This document shows positions 32,553-41,577 of a stretch of 64,000 nt of DNA, piece after piece. Source of the DNA: Fodinibacter sp963747405 (GTDB taxonomy: Bacteria > Actinomycetota > Actinomycetes > Actinomycetales > Dermatophilaceae); assembly GCA_963747405.1 (NCBI GenBank), contig CAVVFG010000016.1, positions 124,001 through 188,000 on the forward strand, in the 5' to 3' direction. Both the position numbers and the translations under genes were made by a program. Position 1 is the first letter of the stretch, and each line of letters opens with the position of its first letter. The notes under the pieces were generated by a model, which worked only from the letters and a program-made list of their open reading frames with translations, did no database searches and was not told where the DNA came from.

Positions 32553-35500
32553 TCAGGCGCTCGCGGCGACGTCCCGGATGCGTTGTGAGACGACCGTGGT
32601 GACACCGTCACCGCGCATCGAGACGCCGTAGAGCGCGTCGGCGACCTCCATGGTGCGCTTCTGGTGGGTGATGACGATGAGCTGGCTGGAGTCGCGCAGC
32701 TCCTCGAACAGGGTGATCAGCCGGCCCAGGTTGGTGTCGTCGAGCGCGGCCTCGACCTCGTCCATGATGTAGAACGGGCTGGGCCGGGCCTTGAAGATCG
32801 CGACGAGCAGCGCCACGGCGACGAGCGAGCGCTCACCACCGGAGAGCAGCGAGAGCCGCTTGACCTTCTTGCCCGGAGGGCGTGCCTCGACCTCGATGCC
32901 GGTGGTCAGCATGTCGTCGGGGTCGGTGAGCACCAGGCGTCCCTCGCCACCGGGGAAGAGCCGCTCGAAGACCCGCTCGAACTGCTCGCGGGTGTCGTGG
33001 AAGGCCTGCGTGAAGACCTCCTCGACCCGCTCGTCGATCTCCTTGACGATGTCGAGCAGGTCGCGCTTGGAGCGCTTGAGGTCCTCGAGCTGGGTGGTGA
33101 GGAAGGTGTGCCGCTCCTCGAGCGCCGCGAACTCCTCGAGCGCCAGGGGGTTGACCCGGCCCAGCGCCTGCAGCCCGCGCTCGGCCTTGCGCAGCCGCTT
33201 CTCCTGCTCCTCGCGCACGTAAGGCACCGGCTCGGGGGCCGCCTCGGGGTCCTCCCCCGGGCCGGCGACGTGCGGCACCTCGCGGTGCGGGCCGAACTCG
33301 TCGACCAGCACCTCGGGGTCGATGCCGAGCTCCTCGACGGCCTTGGCCTGCAGCTGCTCGATGCGGGCGACCTGGCGGGCGCGGGCCATCTCGTCGCGGT
33401 GGGCGGTGTCGGTGAGGTCGCGCAGCTCGTCCTGCACGCCGATCAGCTCGGCGCGCAGCGCGACGCTCGCCTGCTCGCGCTGCAGCCGGTCGGCCTCGGC
33501 GGCGTCGCGCCGGGTGGTGGCGAGGGCCAGGGCTGCCGCCACCGTGTCGGCGGCGTAGGCGGCGGCCTCGTGCACGGCCCCTGCCACGGTGGCCTCGCGG
33601 CGGCGGCGCTCGCGGCGCTCGCGCAGCCGCTCGCGCGCGGCGAGCTCGTTGCGGGCGGCACCCTCGAGCGAGTCGGCCCGGCCCTTGAGCGCCCGAGCCC
33701 GCTCCTCGCGGGTGCGCAGGGTGAGCCGCAGCTCGGTCTCGGTGGTGCGGGCCCGGCTGGCGGCCAGCTCGAGCCGGTCGCGCTCGTCGGTGGAGGGGTC
33801 CTCGCCCTCCTCGGCGGGGGCGGCCTCGGCCTGGGCCAGCCGCGCTGAGAGGCCCTCCAGCTCGGCGCGGTCGCGCTCGAGCGCCAGGCGCGCCTCGGCG
33901 ATGGCCCGCTCGGTGCGGTCGGCCTCGGCCGACGCCTGGCGCATCGCGGCGCCGAGTCCGCCGAGCTGCTCGGCGACGGCCGCCATCCGGGCGTCGGACT
34001 CGTGCAGCGCCTCGAGCGCCGCCTCGACCTCGGCCGCGACGTCACGCGCCCGGTCGCGGGCCGCGCCCAGCGCGAAGCGGGCGCGCTCGGCGGTGGCGGT
34101 GGCGGCATCCAGGGCGGTTCGGGTCTCGTCGACAGCGGCCTGCAGCTCGAGCAGGCTCTCGCCCGCGCTGCTGCCACCGCGGGCCCAGCCCGGCCCGAAG
34201 ACGTCGCCGTCGGCCGTGACCGCGGTGACGCCCTCGCCGCGCGACACCAACGCGACGGCGTGGGCTGCGGTGGGCACCAGCGCAACTCGCTCGAGCAGCT
34301 GCTCGACAGCCGGACGCACCGAGTCGGGGGCGCGCACGACGTCGCGGGCCCACACGGCCGAGCCGTCGAGCGCCGGCCAGCTGCTGGGCTCGCTCGGGGA
34401 TGCCGTGTCACCGACGAGCAGGGCTGCGCGCCCTCCGTCGGAGTCGCGTAGCGACGCGATGGCGCGCGCGGCGTGGTCGGCGCTGGGCACCGCGAGGGCC
34501 TCGCTGGCCCAGCCGAGCGCCGCGGAGACGGCGGCCTCGTGGCCGCCGGTGACCTGGAGCAGCGCGGCGACGGTGCCGACCACCGCGTGGTCGTCATCGG
34601 CCGCGGCGAGCAGCGTCGCCGCGCCGTCCTTGCGGCGCAGGCTCAGCTCGAGCGCCTCGATCCGGGCGGTGGCCGAGGAACGGTCGCGCTCGGCGTCGCG
34701 CTCCTGGGCGACCAGCCGCTCGATCTCGGCCTCGGCCTCGGCGAGCCGGGCCGCGGCGCGCTCGTAGGCCTCGTCGAGACCCTCCTCGCCCTCCTCCTCC
34801 ACCGCCACGCCGCCCTCGAGGCGGGAGAACTCCTGCTCGGCCTGCGCGGCCCGTGCACGGGCGGCGGCGACGAGCTCGCAGAGCCGGCCGACCTCGGCCT
34901 CCCCGGCCTCGATCCGGCTGCGGCGGGCCCCGACCTGCCCCGCGAGCTTGGCCAGCCCCTCACGGCGGTCGGCCGCCGCGCGGGCCAGCCTGGCCAGGCG
35001 ACCCTGCTCGGCGGCATACGCCGCCTCGGCCCCCTCGCGGGCGGCGACGGCGGCGGCGAGCTCGGCGGTGGCGGTGGCCACCTCGGCCAGCAGGGCGGCC
35101 TCGGCCTCGCGTGCCTGGGCGGCCTGGGCCCGCAGCTCGTCGGGGTCGCGGCCGGTGGTGGCCTCGTGCTCCTCGTCCTGGCTGAGCAGTCGCACCCGCT
35201 CGGCCGCGACCGACCCGGTCGACTCCAGGCGGTCGCGCAGGCTCTGCAGGCGCACGAACCGGTCGTGCGCGCGGGTGAGCTCGGGGGCGGCCTCGGCCGA
35301 CCGGCGCTCGATGTCGGACAGCCGCCGGCGAACGTCGGCCAGGGCGTCCTCGACCGCGGTGCGGCGCTCGATAAGCGCGGTCTCGTCGGCCACCTCCTGC
35401 TCGAGCACACTGGTGAGCTGCACCAGGTCGTCGGCGAGCAGGCGCAGCCGGGCATCGCGCGCGTCGGCCTGGATGACCGCGGCGCGGCGGGCGGCCTCGG

Positions 35501-36125
35501 CCTGCCGCCCGAGGGGCCCGAGCTGGCGGCGGATCTCACCGGTGAGGTCCTGCACCCGGGTGAGGTTGGCCTCCATCGTCTCGAGCTTGCGCAGCGCCCG
35601 CTCCTTGCGGCGCCGGTGCTTGAGCACGCCGGCGGCCTCCTCGATGAAGCCGCGGCGCTCCTCCGGGGTGGCACGGAGCACGGTGTCGAGCTGGCCCTGG
35701 CCGACGATGACGTGCATCTCGCGGCCCAACCCGGAGTCGGAGAGCAGCTCCTGGACGTCGAGGAGCCGGCACGACGTGCCGTTGATGGCGTACTCGGAGC
35801 CGCCGCCGCGGAACATCGTGCGGGTGATGGTGACCTCGGTGTAGTCGATCGGCAGGGCGCCGTCGGTGTTGTCGATGGTCAGGCTCACCTCGGCCCGGCC
35901 CAGCGGCGGGCGCCCGGCGGTGCCGGCGAAGATGACGTCCTCCATCTTGCCGCCACGCAGGCTCTTGGCCCCCTGCTCCCCCATCACCCAGGCCAGGGCG
36001 TCGACGACGTTGGACTTTCCCGAACCGTTGGGGCCGACGACGCAGGTGATGCCGGGCTCCAGGCGCATCGTCGTCGCCGAGGCGAAGGACTTGAAGCCCT
36101 TCAGGGTCAGCGTCTTGAGGTACAC
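32553..36125 (-). CDS. smc: Chromosome condensation ATPase Smc
   Basis: A 1190-residue SMC protein. The N-terminal head has Walker A GPNGSGKS (31-38); long heptad-rich coiled coils flank a hinge around residues 500-640; the C-terminal head has the ABC signature LLSGGERSLVAVALL and Walker B FYIMDEVEAALDD. With ScpA and ScpB it organises and segregates chromosomes. GTG at 36125 starts MYLKTLTLKGFKSFA, the standard N-terminus. The coils are rich in Ala and Arg, as in other GC-rich actinobacteria. Confidence 0.97.
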   Translation of the reverse strand: MYLKTLTLKGFKSFASATTMRLEPGITCVVGPNGSGKSNVVDALAWVMGEQGAKSLRGGKMEDVIFAGTAGRPPLGRAEVSLTIDNTDGALPIDYTEVTITRTMFRGGGSEYAINGTSCRLLDVQELLSDSGLGREMHVIVGQGQLDTVLRATPEERRGFIEEAAGVLKHRRRKERALRKLETMEANLTRVQDLTGEIRRQLGPLGRQAEAARRAAVIQADARDARLRLLADDLVQLTSVLEQEVADETALIERRTAVEDALADVRRRLSDIERRSAEAAPELTRAHDRFVRLQSLRDRLESTGSVAAERVRLLSQDEEHEATTGRDPDELRAQAAQAREAEAALLAEVATATAELAAAVAAREGAEAAYAAEQGRLARLARAAADRREGLAKLAGQVGARRSRIEAGEAEVGRLCELVAAARARAAQAEQEFSRLEGGVAVEEEGEEGLDEAYERAAARLAEAEAEIERLVAQERDAERDRSSATARIEALELSLRRKDGAATLLAAADDDHAVVGTVAALLQVTGGHEAAVSAALGWASEALAVPSADHAARAIASLRDSDGGRAALLVGDTASPSEPSSWPALDGSAVWARDVVRAPDSVRPAVEQLLERVALVPTAAHAVALVSRGEGVTAVTADGDVFGPGWARGGSSAGESLLELQAAVDETRTALDAATATAERARFALGAARDRARDVAAEVEAALEALHESDARMAAVAEQLGGLGAAMRQASAEADRTERAIAEARLALERDRAELEGLSARLAQAEAAPAEEGEDPSTDERDRLELAASRARTTETELRLTLRTREERARALKGRADSLEGAARNELAARERLRERRERRRREATVAGAVHEAAAYAADTVAAALALATTRRDAAEADRLQREQASVALRAELIGVQDELRDLTDTAHRDEMARARQVARIEQLQAKAVEELGIDPEVLVDEFGPHREVPHVAGPGEDPEAAPEPVPYVREEQEKRLRKAERGLQALGRVNPLALEEFAALEERHTFLTTQLEDLKRSKRDLLDIVKEIDERVEEVFTQAFHDTREQFERVFERLFPGGEGRLVLTDPDDMLTTGIEVEARPPGKKVKRLSLLSGGERSLVAVALLVAIFKARPSPFYIMDEVEAALDDTNLGRLITLFEELRDSSQLIVITHQKRTMEVADALYGVSMRGDGVTTVVSQRIRDVAASA

Positions 36126-36305
36126 GGTGGCGTCAGCACTCTCGTCGGTGGACCGGGGAGGGTGCAGGCATCCGCCCCGGGTCGGATGCGGCCCGACTCT
36201 ACCCGCGGCGGGCCGCCCCGCCGGGACCTCGGCGGCCCTCGGTGGTGCCTGTGACCGCTGTGGCAGGTGGGGTTGGTGGTGGCCGATGCTTGGCCGGTGG
36301 CGCGC

Positions 36306-36620
36306 TCAGCCGCCCGAACCGCTGCCGCCACCGGCGATCCGCTCGTGGTGGTGGATGACCTCGGCGATGATGAAGTTCAGGAACGCCTCGGCGAACTGCG
36401 GGTCCAGGCCCGCCTCGTCGGCCAGCGCCCGCAGGTGGGCCACCTGGGCCACCTCGCGCGCCGGGTCGGCGGGCGGCATCCCCCGCCGCGCCTTGAGCTC
36501 GCCCACCGCCTGGGTGCACTTGAAGCGCTCGGCGAGCAGGTGGATGAGCGCCGCGTCGATGTTGTCGATGCTCGACCGCAGCCGCGCGAGGTCCGCGGGG
36601 ACGTCGTCGATGTCGCTCAC
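36306..36620 (-). CDS. Chorismate mutase, AroQ type
   Basis: A 104-residue all-helical AroQ-fold protein: LRSSIDNIDAALIHLLAERF, then TQAVGELKARRGMPPADPAR. These hold the basic and acidic residues that bind chorismate in converting it to prephenate for phenylalanine and tyrosine. It ends in a His- and Gly-rich tail (EVIHHHERIAGGGSGSGG). GTG at 36620 is chosen; TACGAT lies 8 nt upstream. It sits between acyP and smc on the same strand, without an obvious functional link. Confidence 0.88.
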   Translation of the reverse strand: MSDIDDVPADLARLRSSIDNIDAALIHLLAERFKCTQAVGELKARRGMPPADPAREVAQVAHLRALADEAGLDPQFAEAFLNFIIAEVIHHHERIAGGGSGSGG

Positions 36621-36681
36621 CCGCTCATCGTAGGAACCGCGCCCCGGGCCGTGAGCGGCCGTCCACCCGCCGGATGCCCGG

Positions 36682-36954
36682 TCAGCGCTCGATGAAGCCG
36701 GTGCCGCCGCGGCCCTCGCCCCACAGCGGCGCCGACACCGACTCGACCCGCCCGGGACGGCGGGTGGTCGAGGGCTGCTCGGCGAGCAGGTCGAACAGGC
36801 ACAGCAGGGCCGGCGGCGACCCCTCGGCGACCACCTCGACCCGGCCGTCGTCGGTGTTGCGGGCGTGCCCCGCGAGGCCCAGCTCGAGCGCCCGGGCGCG
36901 GGTCCACCACCGAAAGCCGACGCCCTGGACCCGGCCACGCACGAACACCGTCAT
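36682..36954 (-). CDS. acyP: Acylphosphatase
   Basis: A 90-residue ferredoxin-like acylphosphatase that hydrolyses carboxyl-phosphate bonds. The phosphate-binding loop is VRGRVQGVGFRWW with Arg15, and the catalytic asparagine is Asn33 in GHARNTDDG. The ATG at 36954 fits the normal family start; the longer frame upstream adds an unrelated leader. The small gene lying near smc is a conserved actinobacterial arrangement. Confidence 0.92.
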   Translation of the reverse strand: MTVFVRGRVQGVGFRWWTRARALELGLAGHARNTDDGRVEVVAEGSPPALLCLFDLLAEQPSTTRRPGRVESVSAPLWGEGRGGTGFIER

Positions 36955-37088
36955 CCGCCGCACGTCGTCGGCCCCGCCAGCGCCCGCCACCCGGTGATGG
37001 TAACGACCCGATGCCGTGCCGGACGACACCGCCGCCACAGAGCGCGCCTCCGTCACGGTGTCACCACCAGCCCCTACCGTTACCACAC

Positions 37089-39065
37089 ATGAGCATGGTG
37101 ACGGCTCGCGGCCCTGCCGCACCCACCGCGCCCGGGGGCCACCCGCAGGTCGGCGTCCCGGGGGCGGGCGCCCGGACGTCCACCCGGCCGCCGGCCCGAC
37201 CGCCCGCCGGCACCGGCCGGCTGGCCGGTCTCGACGGGCTGCGCGCCCTGGCCATCCTCGCGGTGCTCGTCTTCCACCTCGACCCGGCCTGGCTGCCCGG
37301 CGGGTTCCTCGGCGTCGACGTCTTCTTCGTCGTCTCCGGCTTCCTGATCACCACGCTGCTGGTGCGCGAGCGGGTCACCACGGGCAGCATCGACCTCCCC
37401 GGCTTCTGGGCGCGCCGGGCGCGGCGACTGGTCCCCGCGCTGCTGGTGTGCGTGCCGGCGGCCGTGCTGCTCGCCCGGCTCAGTGAGGGCGACCTGCTCG
37501 TCGGCATCGGGCGGCAGGTGCTCGGCGCCGCCACCTTCACCTCCAACTGGCTAGAGATCCACGCCGGCACCGACTACTTCGCGGCCACGTCGCCGCAGCT
37601 GCTGATGAACCTGTGGTCCCTCGCCGTCGAGGAGCAGTTCTACCTGGTCTGGCCGCTGGCCGTGCTGGGCCTGCTCGCGGTCACCCGGCGCCCCGAGGTG
37701 CGTGCCGCGACGGCGCTCGGCCTGGCGCTGCTGTCGGCCGCCCTGATGGCCCTGCGCCTCGACCCCGAGAGCCCCACCCGGGTCTACTACGGCACCGACA
37801 CCCACGTCATGGGCCTGATGCTCGGCGCCGCGCTGGCCTTCGGCTACGCCGCACCACACCGCGCCTGGACCACCTCGCCCCGGTGGGCCCGGCACCGCCG
37901 GCAGGTCGCCGCGCTCGCGCTGGTCACCCTGCTCGGGCTGATGGTGCTGGGCGGCGAGGACTCCCCCGTCACCTTCCGTGGCGGCATCATGCTGGCGTCG
38001 GTGGCGACCACCGCCCTGCTGCTCGTGGTCGTCGAGCGGCCCGGTCGGCTGCGGGCCGTGCTCGAGCTGCCCCCGGCCCGCTGGGTCGGCGCCCGCAGCT
38101 ACGGCATCTACCTGTGGCACTGGCCGGTCTTCCTCGTCATCGGGCAGGACCTGCCCGTGGCACCCGGCGGTGGCGCCTACCTGCTCACCCGGCTCTGGTG
38201 CGTGGTGGTCACCTTCGTGATCGCCGACCTGTCCTACCGGTTCGTCGAGATCCCGGTGCGCCGCCACGGGTTCGCCGGCTCGGCGCGGCTGGCCACGGCC
38301 CGGTTGCGCCGGTCGGGAACCCGCAGCGCACGCGTGGTGTGGTCGGTGGTGCTGGTCCTCGTGGTGGCGCTCGTGGCCGTGCTGCTCACCGCCCCCGAGC
38401 GCACCTCCACCGAGGAGCTCATCTCGGCCAACGAGGCCGAGCTGGTCGGCGCCGCGCCCTCGGCGGCCGCCCCGACCCCCTCGGCCGGCACGCCGACCAC
38501 CCGCACGGGCGCCGCCCCCGCCACCGCCCCGGCCGTGTGGACGATGCCCCGGGGAAGCGAGATCGACGCCTTCGGCGACTCGATGATGGTCGGTGCCGTC
38601 CACGCGCTGCGCTACTACCTGCCGAAGATCCGCGTCGACGCCAAGTCGAACCGCAAGTGGAACGAGGCGCCCGCCCTGGTCGGGGCACGGGGCGACACGC
38701 TGCGCCGTGCGGTGGTGCTCGCCTTCGGCACCAACGCCGGCACCGACGAGAAGGCGATCCGGTCGGTGCTGAGCCAGCTCGGCCCCGACCGGATGGTCGT
38801 CATCGTCACCGAGCACGGCCGGTTCGCCCGGGTCGAGGCCGACAACAAGAAGCTGCGCGCCATCGTCGCGGGGCTGCCGAACGTGCGCCTGGCCGAGTGG
38901 GACGCCGCGCTCGCCGGAACCAGCGGGCAGCTCCAGCCCGACGGCATCCACCCGAGCCTGAAGGGCTCCCACCTCTACGCGAAGGTGGTGCGGCAGGCGT
39001 TCGCCGACCTGTCGCAGGCCCGCACCGGCACACCGGTAGGGCTCAAGCCCCTGCCGATGCCCTGA
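37089..39065 (+). CDS. OafA-type membrane acyltransferase with SGNH domain
   Basis: A 658-residue protein. Residues about 40-385 form the ten-span acyltransferase-3 domain: GLDGLRALAILAVLVFH with its conserved His, FLGVDVFFVVSGFLIT, WSLAVEEQFYLVWP and YGIYLWHWPVFL. One more span near 420 leads to a Pro/Thr/Ala-rich linker and an extracytoplasmic SGNH-hydrolase-like domain with FGDSMMVGA, FGTNAG and DGIHPS (Ser, Asn, Asp-His). Such proteins O-acetylate cell wall or surface polymers. ATG 37089 follows TACCGT by 8 nt. Its last 23 bases overlap mutM. Confidence 0.9.
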   Translation: MSMVTARGPAAPTAPGGHPQVGVPGAGARTSTRPPARPPAGTGRLAGLDGLRALAILAVLVFHLDPAWLPGGFLGVDVFFVVSGFLITTLLVRERVTTGSIDLPGFWARRARRLVPALLVCVPAAVLLARLSEGDLLVGIGRQVLGAATFTSNWLEIHAGTDYFAATSPQLLMNLWSLAVEEQFYLVWPLAVLGLLAVTRRPEVRAATALGLALLSAALMALRLDPESPTRVYYGTDTHVMGLMLGAALAFGYAAPHRAWTTSPRWARHRRQVAALALVTLLGLMVLGGEDSPVTFRGGIMLASVATTALLLVVVERPGRLRAVLELPPARWVGARSYGIYLWHWPVFLVIGQDLPVAPGGGAYLLTRLWCVVVTFVIADLSYRFVEIPVRRHGFAGSARLATARLRRSGTRSARVVWSVVLVLVVALVAVLLTAPERTSTEELISANEAELVGAAPSAAAPTPSAGTPTTRTGAAPATAPAVWTMPRGSEIDAFGDSMMVGAVHALRYYLPKIRVDAKSNRKWNEAPALVGARGDTLRRAVVLAFGTNAGTDEKAIRSVLSQLGPDRMVVIVTEHGRFARVEADNKKLRAIVAGLPNVRLAEWDAALAGTSGQLQPDGIHPSLKGSHLYAKVVRQAFADLSQARTGTPVGLKPLPMP

Positions 39066-39912
39066 CCCCGCGCGGGCGCGGCTGGCAGCGTGGGCAGGAG
39101 AACGACGAGCGGTTCATGAAGTGCTCGCGGCGGATGGGGGTGCCGCACCGGCGGCACGGCCGGCCGGCCCGGCCGTAGGCGGCCAGCGAGCGGTCGAAGT
39201 AGCCGGAGGCGCCGTTGACGTTGACGTAGAGCGCGTCGAAGCTCGTGCCCCCCTGCCCGAGTGCCTCGCTCATCACCTCTGCGGCGGCGCCGAGCACCTC
39301 GCCGATCCGTGGCTTCGTGAGCGCGCTGGCGGTCCGCTCGCCGTGCACCCGCGCCCGCCACAGCGCCTCGTCGGCGTAGATGTTGCCGATGCCCGACGCC
39401 ACCGTCTGGTCGAGCAGCACCCGCTTGATGGCGCTGTCCTTGGCCTTGACCCGGCGCACGACCGCGGCCCGGTCGTAGGCCGGCTCGAGCAGGTCGGGGG
39501 CGATGTGCGCGATCGTCGTGGGGATGCCGTGCGCGTCGAGGTCGGCGAGCGCGAGCCCGCCGAAGGTGCGCTGGTCGACGAAGCGCAGCTCGGGGCCGTC
39601 GCCGGCGAAGCGGAACCGGGCGTGCAGGTGCTTCTCGTCGGGCGCGGCAGCGTCCTCGACGAGCAGCTGGCCGCTCATCCCGAGGTGCAGGATCAGGCCC
39701 ACCCCGTCGCCGAGGTCGAGCCACAGGTACTTGCCCCGGCGGCGCACGGCCTCGACCCGCCGGCCGGCGAGCCGGTCGGTGAGGTCCTGCGGGCCGGCGG
39801 TGTGGCGGCGGGCCACCCGGTGGCCGCGCAGCTCGACGTCGGCGACGGTGCGGCCCAGCACGTGCTCGGCGAGGCCGCGGCGGACGACCTCGACCTCGGG
39901 CAGCTCAGGCAC
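39043..39912 (-). CDS. mutM: Formamidopyrimidine-DNA glycosylase
   Basis: A 289-residue base-excision repair enzyme removing 8-oxoguanine. The N-terminus PELPEVEVVRRGL carries the Pro2 nucleophile and Glu3; GKYLWLDL holds the catalytic lysine, and SGIGNIYADEALW the helix-two-turn-helix. The C-terminal zinc finger is CRRCGTPIRR...CPRC. The GTG at 39912 overlaps the rnc stop by 8 nt. Its 3' end overlaps the acyltransferase gene on the other strand by 23 nt. Confidence 0.96.
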   Translation of the reverse strand: MPELPEVEVVRRGLAEHVLGRTVADVELRGHRVARRHTAGPQDLTDRLAGRRVEAVRRRGKYLWLDLGDGVGLILHLGMSGQLLVEDAAAPDEKHLHARFRFAGDGPELRFVDQRTFGGLALADLDAHGIPTTIAHIAPDLLEPAYDRAAVVRRVKAKDSAIKRVLLDQTVASGIGNIYADEALWRARVHGERTASALTKPRIGEVLGAAAEVMSEALGQGGTSFDALYVNVNGASGYFDRSLAAYGRAGRPCRRCGTPIRREHFMNRSSFSCPRCQPRPRGVRASAGA

Positions 39913-40690
39913 CGGCGGTCGGGTCGGGAGCCTGCTCGGGCCCGACGACGGGCCCCTCGTGGGCGTCGCGGATGGCGGTCCAGGCCAGCGCGGCCGCCTC
40001 CTGCTCGGCGACCTTCTTGGTGCGGCCCGACCCGCTGCCGAGCACGGTGGAGCCGACAGCGACCTGAGCCTGGAACCACTTGGCGTGCTCGGGTCCGTCC
40101 TCGGTGACGCTGTACTCGGGGGCGCCCAGCCCGTGGCGGGAGGTGATCTCCTGCAGGCTGGTCTTCCAGTCCAGGCCCGCGCCCAACGTGGCCGACTGGG
40201 CCAGCAGCGGGTCGAGCAGGTGGTGCACCAGCTCGGCGGCGGCCTCGATGCCGGCCGACTGGTAGACCGCGCCGATGACCGCCTCGACGGTGTCGGCGAG
40301 GATCGAGTCCTTGTCGCGCCCGCCGGTCGACTCCTCGCCGCGGCCGAGGTAGACGTAGTCGCCCAGCCCCAGCGTGCGGCCGACCTCGGCGAGCGCCCGC
40401 ATGTTGACGACGGCCGCCCGCAGCTTGGCGAGCTGGCCCTCGCTGGTGTCGGGATGCGTGTCGTACAGGGTGGTCGTGACGACCAGGCCCAGCACGGAGT
40501 CGCCGAGGAACTCCAGCCGCTCGTTGTGCGGTAGTCCCCCGGCCTCGTAGGCGTACGACCGGTGCGTCAGGGCACGGCCGAGCACCGCTGCGTCGACCGG
40601 TCCGCCGGTCACCTCGGTGAGGTGGTCGAGCAGCTCGCCGACGGGTCGCAGCGGCGTGAGTGCACCGGCCGAGGCCGACCCCTTCCCCAT
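39905..40690 (-). CDS. rnc: Ribonuclease III
   Basis: A 261-residue double-strand-specific RNase. The catalytic signature is NERLEFLGDSVLG, with later acidic positions in SILADTVEAVIGAVY; a double-stranded RNA-binding domain follows (about 180-245, DWKTSLQEITSRHGLG through KKVAEQEAAALAW). ATG at 40690 is chosen. The order DUF177-rpmF-rnc-mutM is conserved; it is 10 nt downstream of rpmF. Confidence 0.95.
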   Translation of the reverse strand: MGKGSASAGALTPLRPVGELLDHLTEVTGGPVDAAVLGRALTHRSYAYEAGGLPHNERLEFLGDSVLGLVVTTTLYDTHPDTSEGQLAKLRAAVVNMRALAEVGRTLGLGDYVYLGRGEESTGGRDKDSILADTVEAVIGAVYQSAGIEAAAELVHHLLDPLLAQSATLGAGLDWKTSLQEITSRHGLGAPEYSVTEDGPEHAKWFQAQVAVGSTVLGSGSGRTKKVAEQEAAALAWTAIRDAHEGPVVGPEQAPDPTAGA

Positions 40691-40700
40691 CGGGGCGGGG

Positions 40701-40895
40701 TCAGCCCTGGTGCTCGGTGCGCTCGGCGACGCCGTAGTGGCGCCCCTTGTAGGTGCCACAGGACGGGCACGCGACGTGCGGCTGGGTGAGCGACTTGCAC
40801 TGGGGGCAGGTCGTCGTGGCGACCGCGGTCGCCTTCCAGTTGGCGCGGCGGGAGCGGGTGTTGGAGCGCGACATCTTCCGCTTCGGAACGGCCAC
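40701..40895 (-). CDS. rpmF: 50S ribosomal protein L32
   Basis: A 64-residue ribosomal protein starting MAVPKRKMSRSNTRSRRANW. Two CxxC pairs, CPQC and CPSC, form the zinc-binding version. GTG at 40895 lies 1 nt from the DUF177 stop codon region, so the two are closely coupled, as in most bacteria. Confidence 0.96.
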   Translation of the reverse strand: MAVPKRKMSRSNTRSRRANWKATAVATTTCPQCKSLTQPHVACPSCGTYKGRHYGVAERTEHQG

Positions 40896-40896
40896 G

Positions 40897-41475
40897 TCAG
40901 GTCCTCTTCTCTGTCGGCGTGGGCGGCTGTTCGGCCAGGGCCGTCAGGGCCGCCCATCGGGGGTCGATCAGGTCGTGCTGATGCCCCGGGTCCTCCGCGA
41001 GCGGCATGCCGCACTCGGAGCACAGCCCGGGGCAGTCGGGCCGGCACACCGGCTGGAACGGCAGCGCTGGCACCACCGTGTCCCGGAGCACCGGTTCGAG
41101 GTCGATGAGACCGTCCTCGATCCGGAGCTCCTCGTCCGCGTCCTCGTCCCCCACCTCGTGGTGGTGGGCGTGCCGCTCGGCGTAGACGAACAGCTCCTGG
41201 AAGGTCCCGTCGACCGCGAGGCTGACAGGGTCCAGGCACCGCACGCAGGCGCCGGTCGCCGTGCCACGGACCGAACCGGTGACGAGCACTCCCTCGACGA
41301 CGGACTCCAGGCGCAGGTCGAGGGTGAGGGGCTGGCCCTCCTCGACGCGCATGACCTCCGTGCCGAAGTCGCTCGGCGCCCCGACCTCACGGGCCAGCTC
41401 GGTCATCGTCCCGGGTCGCCGGCCGACGAGCTTGGTGTCGAGCACCATCGGGGACCGGGGGTCGAGTCGAGTCAT
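40897..41475 (-). CDS. DUF177/YceD family protein
   Basis: A 192-residue protein of the DUF177 family, which is linked to 23S rRNA synthesis or ribosome assembly in other organisms. It has ACVRCLDPV and CRPDCPGLCSECG; these cysteine pairs may bind metal. The ATG at 41475 is preferred, because the upstream codons encode an unlikely leader, but the internal ATG is possible. It precedes rpmF with nearly no gap. Confidence 0.88.
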   Translation of the reverse strand: MTRLDPRSPMVLDTKLVGRRPGTMTELAREVGAPSDFGTEVMRVEEGQPLTLDLRLESVVEGVLVTGSVRGTATGACVRCLDPVSLAVDGTFQELFVYAERHAHHHEVGDEDADEELRIEDGLIDLEPVLRDTVVPALPFQPVCRPDCPGLCSECGMPLAEDPGHQHDLIDPRWAALTALAEQPPTPTEKRT

Positions 41476-41577
41476 GAGCCTTGGGTGGGGTCGGGGTGGT
41501 TCGGCCACGTCACACGGACGCAGACCGAGGGTCAAGGTTACCGGTCGGGGGCGATCCACCCAAACCGAGCGGCCGGG